Below, piece by piece: positions 53,297 through 59,540 of a stretch of 59,540 nt of DNA. The DNA comes from Phycisphaeraceae bacterium (GTDB taxonomy: Bacteria > Planctomycetota > Phycisphaerae > Phycisphaerales > Phycisphaeraceae). The DNA is taken from the NCBI GenBank assembly GCA_002704825.1, contig PAIY01000202.1, forward strand, positions 1-59,540, in the 5' to 3' direction. Under the pieces are notes generated by a model. That model worked only from the letters and a program-made list of their open reading frames with translations, had not been told where the DNA came from and made no database searches. The translations under genes were made by a program, and so were the position numbers. How positions within the stretch are numbered: position 1 is the stretch's first letter; the number at the start of each line of letters is the position of its first letter.

Positions 53297-53331
53297 CAGT
53301 ATCAATAACATAACAGAGCTTGTTGATACTG
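53297..53331. promoter_or_regulatory. Candidate iron-responsive operator upstream of feoA
   Basis: CAGTATCAA and TTGATACTG form a perfect 9-bp inverted repeat spanning 35 nt, about 60 nt upstream of feoA. The core AGTATCA, 19-nt spacer, TGATACT has the same layout as at 29608-29642 in the iron-siderophore island. Likely a regulator site; the protein is unknown. Confidence 0.55.
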
Positions 53332-53473
53332 CAAGTCATTCTTATTGGATTTGAGTGCAATTTTTGTTCCAAAGGATAAACAGGTCTTAAAATGACGCTT
53401 TTTTGTGCATTAACCAAAGTCAAAAAGGCAAAAGCATATCCCCGTTGCCTGCTGGTTGGGCATCGTTGGGCAT

Positions 53474-53500
53474 AAAAAACCCGGTGTCATTGACATCGGG
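53474..53500 (-). terminator. Terminator of the large TPR gene
   Basis: CCCGGTGTCA and TGACATCGGG pair with one mismatch; reading the minus strand, a T-run follows. It stands 30 nt after the gene end. Confidence 0.8.
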
Positions 53501-53529
53501 CTTGGGGATGTTGATTGATTTGATGGTGC

Positions 53530-55824
53530 TCAGGGCATCTGTAAGGCTTTGGCAAAGGCGCTGACCCGCGGATCACTGTGAGAAGCGGCGGATGTCACGG
53601 CAGCAGGATCGTCCTTGCCATGCGTTGCCAGGTAAGCCAGACGGACGGTGACATTGTTGGACTGGGCTGCCCCGTTACAGACATTGGGGAAGAGCGCTTT
53701 GCCTGTTGGACCGGTTGGCGTGAACAAGGCCATCCAAGCCTGTCCCAGTGCCCCGAGATTGTTGAACTGTCCGTTGACAGCGGTGGCAATCTGGGTTGCA
53801 CGTCCCTGCATCTCCGGCAAGGCGTTAAGCGATGCTGAGAGTGAGCAGAGACTGGCGATGAGTTTCATATGACTGACCGCATCCTTGGGCGCTTTGAAGT
53901 CTGTCAGCCAGGCGTCTATATTGCCCGGGGTCGGACGCAGGGCATAACGGTTGACCATCCTGACCATGTCCACGCTGCCTAATGGACCTGTTGTCAAACC
54001 GCCTTGCGGGGTCTGACGCGGATCGAGAATGGCGGTGGCAGTGAAGCTGAAGGCGGCTGCCGGGTTGTTGGCAAAGACCAAGCCCAGTGCACCACGGTCC
54101 AAACGAACGGGCACGGTCAATGTCTGGCGTGGCTGGATGCAAATGCTACGACCAATATCCACGCGGACTGGCGGGACACCTTTGATCTGATCACCACTGC
54201 GATGCAAGTCAAAATACATGGCCAATGTCGAAGGCAAGGTGCTTGTCGGGCCGATCGTCAAGGCGTAGTCTGAGCTGTTGCGCAAGGTGACCTGGGCCAC
54301 GATCGGATCGAGATAACCGTACGATGAAGGTTCAACCGAGACGCCAAGCGTGGTCCATGTGGTGGCATTACCGGCCTGCACTGGCATGGCGATACTCACC
54401 GGCAAGTCATCCAAAGCATCCATGACTTTCTGGGCAGCCGGAGTCACGACGATTTGCTGATTCAGCGCTTGAAGATCCTGCACAGCCATCACAGCAACCG
54501 GACTGGTGGCGGACATGCGAATGACTTTTTGAAGGTAGCCCGAGTACAACTCGTTATTGGTATGTTGCGTGCATTTGGCCAAGCCGTACACCGCCCACGG
54601 ATCGGTTTCAGCAAGGACATGCAGAGCGTCTGCAGCCTGATCCATACGGCCCATACGGTAATGAACCCAACCGAGAATACGCTGAATCAACGCGTTATCC
54701 GGGTTGGCTTTGGCGTAGGCTATGACAGCCTGTTCGAAGTTGGAGGAGATGGTTGTGCCGAAGGCCGCGTTCCACCATGCCAGTTGTAAAGCTGCCTGCA
54801 CATCACCCATGTCCACGCGTTTTTGAAGACGGTTGCGAATCTCGGCAAATGTCTTGGCAGCTTCATCATTACGGCCGAACTGGGTGAGGATCACCAGCTT
54901 TAAAGTTTGCACATCAACAGGCACGGCCTCGGCGTCGGCCTGACCGGCAGAAAAGCCCATGGTGTCAATCATGTCCAGCACAACCTGGCTTTGACCGGTT
55001 GCTGCTTTACTCACCAGCCAGTTGGTCAGGAACTGATCACCGCCGGTACTCACACCCAGTGTGCTGGCGATGACGTATTGTTTCTGAGCTTCATCATAAG
55101 CGCCCATGTTGGCAAGCAAATCGGCAAGCAGATGTCGGGGCATGTCGTCCATCGGTGAAGACTTGATCATGTTCACGAGCATCATGCCGATGGCATAGTT
55201 CGAACCCCCGCGAGCGACCGCCAGCTCATACATCAGGCGTGCCGCATCACTGTTGGATTCGTCAAGATCCGCAGCGACTTTCAGCCACCTGCCGAACTTG
55301 TCGTTGTCACCCATGTTCTGATACAGCGACGCCAGGTAACTTGCCACGCGACTGCGCAGTGCGTCGGACATGGCTTTGTCACTGGCCTGGGCAAGCAGTT
55401 GTTCCAATGCCTGAGCCTTGGCAGCGGTCGAAGGCTTGGAAGCCAGACCCGCAAGAATCATCTGGAAACCGGCTGCATCATCCGACGGAACCAGGCGACA
55501 GTATTTAACCAACGCGTCGGCAGCGGCATCACTGTCCCCCGCCAGTTGCGCCAACGTCTTGCGTAACAGCCACGCATCACTGTCATTGGGATTGGCTTGA
55601 ATCGCCATGTCCACCATCATCCCCGCACGAATCAATTGGCTGGAACTGGGTTGGGCCTGTTCACGGAGTATTTTGTCCGCGAGGCGCATCCACTGGTCTG
55701 CCATGAGACTTTGCGGTGAGACAGCGTCCTGAGCCCGTAGTGATTGGGCAGGCAGGCAAGCCATGGTGGTTAAAAGTAATGTCAGGAAAAAAGTACGACC
55801 CCACGTGTGCACATTCCGTTGCAA
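53530..55824 (-). CDS. Large exported TPR-repeat protein
   Basis: 764 residues with a signal peptide ending near SLRAQ. The N-terminal two thirds are successive helix-turn-helix repeats with TPR spacing (e.g. NPDNALIQRILGWVHYRMGR, a region rich in Ala). The C-terminal third (from about residue 460) is beta-rich and not recognised. Probably a periplasmic scaffold; function unknown. Closed by its own terminator. Confidence 0.75.
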   Translation of the reverse strand: MQRNVHTWGRTFFLTLLLTTMACLPAQSLRAQDAVSPQSLMADQWMRLADKILREQAQPSSSQLIRAGMMVDMAIQANPNDSDAWLLRKTLAQLAGDSDAAADALVKYCRLVPSDDAAGFQMILAGLASKPSTAAKAQALEQLLAQASDKAMSDALRSRVASYLASLYQNMGDNDKFGRWLKVAADLDESNSDAARLMYELAVARGGSNYAIGMMLVNMIKSSPMDDMPRHLLADLLANMGAYDEAQKQYVIASTLGVSTGGDQFLTNWLVSKAATGQSQVVLDMIDTMGFSAGQADAEAVPVDVQTLKLVILTQFGRNDEAAKTFAEIRNRLQKRVDMGDVQAALQLAWWNAAFGTTISSNFEQAVIAYAKANPDNALIQRILGWVHYRMGRMDQAADALHVLAETDPWAVYGLAKCTQHTNNELYSGYLQKVIRMSATSPVAVMAVQDLQALNQQIVVTPAAQKVMDALDDLPVSIAMPVQAGNATTWTTLGVSVEPSSYGYLDPIVAQVTLRNSSDYALTIGPTSTLPSTLAMYFDLHRSGDQIKGVPPVRVDIGRSICIQPRQTLTVPVRLDRGALGLVFANNPAAAFSFTATAILDPRQTPQGGLTTGPLGSVDMVRMVNRYALRPTPGNIDAWLTDFKAPKDAVSHMKLIASLCSLSASLNALPEMQGRATQIATAVNGQFNNLGALGQAWMALFTPTGPTGKALFPNVCNGAAQSNNVTVRLAYLATHGKDDPAAVTSAASHSDPRVSAFAKALQMP

Positions 55825-55866
55825 AACACGTCCTCCTATTTGCGTCCATGCTCAAGAGGTCGATCA

Positions 55867-56202
55867 TCAAACCAGCAGTTGACTGGCAAGAAAGACCCCG
55901 TATCCAAGTGCGAGCCATTGAATGGTGCCTACGAACACCTTCAATAAACCTATATTGGCTATCGGCTTTTTACGGCTCATCGCATCAACAACGACGACCA
56001 GGAAGACAAAGATGCCCGAGGCAATGCCCCAGATCCCTGCACAACGGAGTAATTGACTCACCCGAACCGGATCATCAACCACACTCGGGACAGGTTGGAG
56101 CAATAATGCCACACCTATCAGGCAGAGAATCGCAGTCCAGATCGTACCAAGGCTGATGCGCATTTGATGCATCTTCCAGCCCTTTCGCTGGCCCTGGCTC
56201 AT
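55867..56202 (-). CDS. Small membrane protein, three helices
   Basis: Unrecognised 111-residue protein with three hydrophobic helices (about residues 18-38, 52-70 and 85-108) and a basic loop SRKKPIANIG. No motif assigns a function. GGGAAGGG lies just upstream of ATG 56202; internal ATGs exist at residues 11 and 14. Lies between trpA and the TPR gene on the same strand. Confidence 0.55.
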   Translation of the reverse strand: MSQGQRKGWKMHQMRISLGTIWTAILCLIGVALLLQPVPSVVDDPVRVSQLLRCAGIWGIASGIFVFLVVVVDAMSRKKPIANIGLLKVFVGTIQWLALGYGVFLASQLLV

Positions 56203-56282
56203 TCACCCTTCCCTTGCAACACGATCCGTCGCGTTGCCTTATCCCTTCAGGTTGTCAACGTCACACTTCCCCATGCACAAGT

Positions 56283-57113
56283 TCACTGAGAAGCTTCACA
56301 ACCTTCCGGGGCCCTGGTCAAGCCTCGTGCCAAATCACTCATAAAAGCGCCAGTCGCCTGGACCACTGCGTCCGACCCGCGCTCACGAGCCTCGGATATA
56401 CGCCGAACAATCGCCGATCCCACGATCGCCGCATCGGCGACGGATACCACTTGTCTAACATGATTATCGGTCGAAACCCCGAACCCAACTGTAATAGGAA
56501 GCTCAGAAATTTCGCGTAATTTTTCAACACGGGGTGCCAAATCGGGTGGCAAGTCACTTTGTTCGCCGGTAATTCCCGCCCTGGCAAGCAGATAGATAAA
56601 ACCTGTGCTCGCCTTGGCAATCTCCATCGCACGGGCGTCCGGGGTCGTCGGAGCAATGAGAAAACTCAGAATGCCGCCGTTTTCGAGGATCAACTCACGG
56701 ACTTTAGCTGATTCTTCATATGCCAAATCCGGGATAATGAACCCGTCAATGCCTGCGTCGATGGCATCTTTGATGAAGCTGCCATCACCGATTTTGTGCA
56801 CGATCGAATAGCTGACCATCGCCACCAAACCGACATCCAGTTGGCTGCGATTTTCAGCAACCATTTGCAAAATGTCTTTGGCCTTGATGCCATGCTCCAA
56901 CGCCCAGGTCATCGATGCCTGAATCGTCGGGCCATCGGCAACCGGATCGGAGAACGGGAAACCCAACTCGCAGATGCTCGCGCCAGCTTCCTGGGCAGCA
57001 TGAATCAATCGGGCTGAGGTCTGAATATCAGGATCGCCCATGGTCAGGTAAGGCATCAACGCCTTGGTACCATTTTGGGCATGTTTTGCGAATATTTGGT
57101 CAATGCGGTTCAT
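56283..57113 (-). CDS. trpA: Tryptophan synthase alpha chain
   Basis: Cleaves indole-3-glycerol phosphate; the indole passes to TrpB. 276 residues, normal length. The catalytic Glu is in SICELGFPFSDPVADGPTIQ with the catalytic Asp a few residues on, and the phosphate-binding FGVSTDNHVRQV and GSAIVRRI are present. ATG 57113 is preferred over 57122 by the conserved N-terminus. trpB and other trp genes are not in the window. Confidence 0.95.
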   Translation of the reverse strand: MNRIDQIFAKHAQNGTKALMPYLTMGDPDIQTSARLIHAAQEAGASICELGFPFSDPVADGPTIQASMTWALEHGIKAKDILQMVAENRSQLDVGLVAMVSYSIVHKIGDGSFIKDAIDAGIDGFIIPDLAYEESAKVRELILENGGILSFLIAPTTPDARAMEIAKASTGFIYLLARAGITGEQSDLPPDLAPRVEKLREISELPITVGFGVSTDNHVRQVVSVADAAIVGSAIVRRISEARERGSDAVVQATGAFMSDLARGLTRAPEGCEASQ

Positions 57114-57261
57114 TATGTACAAGATACCGACAGATCAGAATATGAACAAGCGTCATCCATTGTTTCCGTCCAATAAATCACCCCCGGAAGCTTGCCTTTA
57201 TCATCTCGCATGATACAATGGCACTGTTATACGCAAAGTGTAAACTTGATAGGGGAATCCA

Positions 57262-58287
57262 ATGACCAATCTTCGCATTACTTTCATCATCGGGATGCTC
57301 ATGGCAAGTCTCACAATGCTGACTCAATCCACCCACGCTCAGGATCAACCCGGCCAAACCACCATCGCCCATTGGCAGGACAATCACACCGCTGCCTTCA
57401 TGCTTCTCTACGATGACAGTTGGCCAAGCCATTTTCAGGTGGCCATCCCCGCACTCATCGAACGTAACATGATCGGCACGTTCTACATCAACCCCGGCAA
57501 AGGTGAGTACAAAAAGCACCGCGCCAAATGGGAAGAAGAACTCTGGAAAACCGGCATGGTCTACGGCAACCACACCATGACCCACCGAGGCGTCAAAGAC
57601 TTCGAAGATGCCCAACACGAAATCGGCGATTGCAACCAACGCATCCTCGACACCATCCCAGGCAAAAAGCCCCGACTTATCTCATGGGCCAAGCCCGGTG
57701 TGAAAAAAGGTAAGTGGAACATCAACCGCGAAGAGCTCGAGCAAATCCTCAAGGAAAACAATCTCATCACCCGTCCCCCCTTCAAGGATCACGGTGCCGT
57801 CTACCATCTCAAAAAGCTCGAACAATACACCCGCATCGTCGACCAGGCCATCGACCAGCAGGATGCAGGCTACGTCATCATCCATGGCCTTGAACGTCGC
57901 GCCCCCATGATCACCAAGTGGCAGGACTTCTGGCCCATGAACCAGGACCTCTACTACCAACTCCTCGACTACATGGCTTCCAAACGTGATGCCAATCAAC
58001 TCTGGATCACCGACCACATCTCGATCCATCAATACGAAACCCAACGCCAAACCGCCAAGGTCCAGACGGTCAAACAGAATGACAACAGTATCACACTCAA
58101 ACTCACCTGCGCTGCAGACCCACAGTTTTATGATCTTCCCATGACGCTCAACACCCGCGTCCCATCAACTTGGCAGAATGTCAAAGTCACACAAGGCGAC
58201 ACCACAAGCAACGTCAGCGTTCGTGATGGTATTGCCACCTACCACGCCCGACCCGATGGATCAGCGATTCATATTCAACCCGAGTGA
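57262..58287 (+). CDS. Exported polysaccharide deacetylase family protein
   Basis: 341 residues with a signal peptide ending near STHAQ. The NodB-type start is seen: catalytic Asp pair in LLYDDSWPSHF, then GTFYINPG and the metal-binding histidines in YGNHTMTHRG. The rest of the barrel and a C-terminal beta-rich region follow. Substrate is probably a cell-wall or environmental glycan. AGGGGA lies upstream of the start. Confidence 0.88.
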   Translation: MTNLRITFIIGMLMASLTMLTQSTHAQDQPGQTTIAHWQDNHTAAFMLLYDDSWPSHFQVAIPALIERNMIGTFYINPGKGEYKKHRAKWEEELWKTGMVYGNHTMTHRGVKDFEDAQHEIGDCNQRILDTIPGKKPRLISWAKPGVKKGKWNINREELEQILKENNLITRPPFKDHGAVYHLKKLEQYTRIVDQAIDQQDAGYVIIHGLERRAPMITKWQDFWPMNQDLYYQLLDYMASKRDANQLWITDHISIHQYETQRQTAKVQTVKQNDNSITLKLTCAADPQFYDLPMTLNTRVPSTWQNVKVTQGDTTSNVSVRDGIATYHARPDGSAIHIQPE

Positions 58288-58436
58288 GATGATTGTATTT
58301 GCGATGACGTGTCGCCAGCCTTTTGCCTTCGCGAGTCGGACTCGTGTCGAGCCGATTCGGTGCTTAACCGATACCCCTGAAAACCCATATCTCCCCCCAC
58401 CACAATCCAACCGAGTCAAGTTGACTCAGCTATAGC

Positions 58437-58502
58437 AATTCAAGTAATTAATCTCCATACTGTCTTATCGTCCGTCATTACGGACTTCGCAGGAGTGAAG
58501 GA
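58437..58502. repeat. Diverged copy of the dispersed repeat with leader
   Basis: AATTCAAGTAATTAATCTCC followed by GTCCGTCATTACGGAC and TTCGCAGG aligns with the leader and start of the unit at 58521, with many changes. The centre is now itself a small palindrome. Confidence 0.45.
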
Positions 58503-58544
58503 AAGTGAAGATTCGAGCAGTTCAAATAATTATTCTCCATTGAG

Positions 58545-58675
58545 CCTCTGATTACGTCATTCCCGCGCAGGCGGGAATCCAGTGGCATGCTGTGTACACA
58601 TGCAAATTTTACTGGACACCCGCCATCACGGGAGTGACGAAAAGCTCGATAAAGTAGAATGTCCCCTTTTTTGAT
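58545..58675. repeat. Tandem repeat unit A (131 bp)
   Basis: Starts CCTCTGATTACGTCATTCCC, contains a complete CGTCATTCCCGC...GGGAGTGACG element (58556-58639), and ends GTAGAATGTCCCCTTTTTTG. The same 131-bp order repeats immediately as unit B. Confidence 0.9.
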
Positions 58676-58802
58676 CCTCTGATTACGTCATTCCCGCGCA
58701 GGCGGGAATCCAGTGGCATGCTGTTTACACTTGCAAATTTTACTGGACACCCGCCATCACGGGACGAAAAGCTCGATAAAGTAGAATGTCCCCTTTTTCT
58801 GC
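58676..58802. repeat. Tandem repeat unit B, 4 bp deleted
   Basis: Near-identical copy of unit A with a 4-bp deletion (GGGAGTGACGA becomes GGGACGA) and a few substitutions (TGTGTACACA to TGTTTACACT). It runs on into CCCCTTTTTCTGCC-type short repeats. Confidence 0.9.
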
Positions 58803-59073
58803 CCTTTTTCTGCCTGTCCCCTTTTTCTGCCCCCCTTTTCTGATCCTGTAAAAAACGGGGGCTGACCCCGTGTTGCTATTCTTTTGGATAGGGAGCCAAA
58901 TATTTACAAATTTAGTTCTTGGTAGTAAGCCATTAGTCTGTTAGAATTAGTTTTGTTAGGGTTTTGCTTGCAGTGATAACGATGCTTCTGAATTTTCTTA
59001 CTGTAATACGTGTTTAATACCAGCAGAATATTTGGGTTAATCATTTCATTAGATCATTTTTGGGAGATAGGGC

Positions 59074-59355
59074 ATGAAACCTGAGAAATACGATAGAAAC
59101 GTCACATTATTGTGTCCTACATGTGGATGCACTGAATTTTCTTACGATGAAGGATTAGATGAAGCCATGCAGGTGATTACTTGCACTTCTTGCGATAGAG
59201 AATTTAGCCGGGATGAATTGATTCGCGAAAATACCGAGAATATTGAAGAAAACGTTTCGGAAATTAAAGAAGAAATAACAAGAGACATAACTGATGAGCT
59301 AAGGAAAACTTTAAAAAAAGCATTTTCTGGTAGCAAAAATATTAGGTTCAAATAA
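59074..59355 (+). CDS. Small zinc-ribbon protein
   Basis: Unrecognised 93-residue protein. CPTCGC and CTSCD pairs (about residues 12 and 38) make a single zinc ribbon; a long charged helix (EEITRDITDELRKTLKKAF region) follows. TTGGGAGATAGGGC upstream contains a GGGAG site. Codon use and A+T content differ from the rest of the window, and it lies between repeats and an IS end, so it may be acquired. The next ORF overlaps its stop (TAATG). Confidence 0.65.
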   Translation: MKPEKYDRNVTLLCPTCGCTEFSYDEGLDEAMQVITCTSCDREFSRDELIRENTENIEENVSEIKEEITRDITDELRKTLKKAFSGSKNIRFK

Positions 59356-59460
59356 TGCCTGTGACAATTGATGCTGGTGATGTGATAGCTGGTTTAGCTT
59401 TATTGCTATCTGGTTATGCAACATGGATAACAGTTAGCTTTAACAAGAAGCAGAAAACAC
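59355..59460 (+). pseudogene. Start of a membrane-protein gene cut by an IS end
   Basis: The ATG overlaps the zinc-ribbon stop (TAATG). The first 35 codons give an N-terminal hydrophobic helix (AGLALLLSGYATWITV) and a Lys-rich end, as in small membrane proteins. The frame stays open to the window edge, but from 59461 the sequence looks like IS DNA, so the native gene is probably interrupted. If that reading is wrong this is just a gene running off the window. Confidence 0.45.
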
Positions 59461-59540
59461 TGACCTGCCCCCTCAAACCTAGTCCAGTCATTATGAGAGA
59501 ATCTCATGAGTCTGGACGCACTTTGAAAGGCAGGTCAACA
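59461..59540 (+). mobile_element. Left end of a probable IS3-like element
   Basis: TGACCTGCCCCC at the start resembles the terminal inverted repeat of some IS3-family elements. The following stretch holds the palindromes GTCCAG...CTGGAC and ATGAGAGAATCTCAT, and GGCAGGTCA (59529-59537) is a perfect 9-bp inverse of TGACCTGCC. The transposase would lie outside the window, beginning just past the edge. Not confirmed by coding sequence. Confidence 0.5.

Larger units (their letters stand above)
58288..59073. other. Repeat-rich intergenic region
   Basis: About 785 nt without a gene. It has a degenerate repeat copy (58437-58502), two tandem repeat units (58545-58802), a run of CCCCTTTTTCTGCC-like blocks up to about 58845, and a GGGGGCTGACCCC hairpin near 58857. 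From 58870 the sequence becomes A+T-rich. Confidence 0.7.

Noticed and set aside
58178..58435. 85-codon open frame overlapping the end of the deacetylase
   Set aside because: It is out of frame inside the deacetylase gene and then runs into repeat-rich non-coding DNA.
58556..58766. CRISPR array
   Set aside because: Two copies of one long palindromic unit with no spacers of regular length and no cas genes.

Overview
The window looks like chromosome from a Gram-negative, flagellated bacterium with about half G+C. The gene mix suggests the Planctomycetota, probably a Phycisphaerae-like lineage: a sulfatase, a split NnrE/NnrD pair, complex I with a short NuoG, an oversized FliD, many small lipoproteins and planctomycete-style zinc-ribbon proteins. 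This placement is inference; there is no rRNA gene, and no CRISPR array was seen.

Layout. 1-8.7 kb (minus): the end of a complex I operon, nuoJ-K-L-M-N-G, closed by a strong terminator. 9.1-12.9 kb (plus): a NIT-domain chemoreceptor, a CopD/HemJ-like membrane protein and two related lipoproteins. 12.9-20.9 kb (mostly minus): NAD(P)HX repair genes (nnrE, nnrD), a DJ-1/PfpI protein, a transglutaminase-like protein, an uncharacterised 468-residue protein, a GT2 glycosyltransferase, rsmA/ksgA and tRNA-Gly(UCC). 21.0-22.5 kb: a sulfatase.

22.5-35.0 kb is an iron/siderophore island. On the minus strand lie a TonB-dependent receptor, a siderophore-interacting reductase, a binding lipoprotein, two FecCD permeases and an ATPase. 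Divergent from it is a six-gene energising operon: DUF3450-like coiled coil, TtpC-like long ExbB, ExbB, ExbD, TonB and a TPR protein. A second iron locus, feoA-feoB, lies at 50.9-53.2 kb. Both loci carry an upstream inverted repeat with the same arms and the same 19-nt spacing, which suggests a shared regulator and is the most interesting regulatory observation here.

35.0-39.0 kb: fliD and fliS with sigma-28-like promoter candidates. 39.5-50.7 kb: a LuxR-type regulator, a family 4 uracil-DNA glycosylase, a lipoprotein/RsbW-like/STAS/MlaE operon, a PpiC-type isomerase with an aminotransferase, a zinc-ribbon/GYF-like membrane protein, a cysteine-desulfurase-like enzyme and mutL with an intact endonuclease motif. 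53.5-58.3 kb: a large TPR protein, a small membrane protein, trpA and a polysaccharide deacetylase.

The intergenic spaces hold several dispersed palindromic repeats: a family built around CGTCATTCCCGC...GCGGGAGTGACG with a conserved AT-rich leader, and two different CCACAGA-type inverted repeats. The last kilobase is A+T-richer, has a tandemly duplicated repeat, a small zinc-ribbon gene and a membrane-protein start that appears to be cut by the end of an IS3-like element at the window edge.
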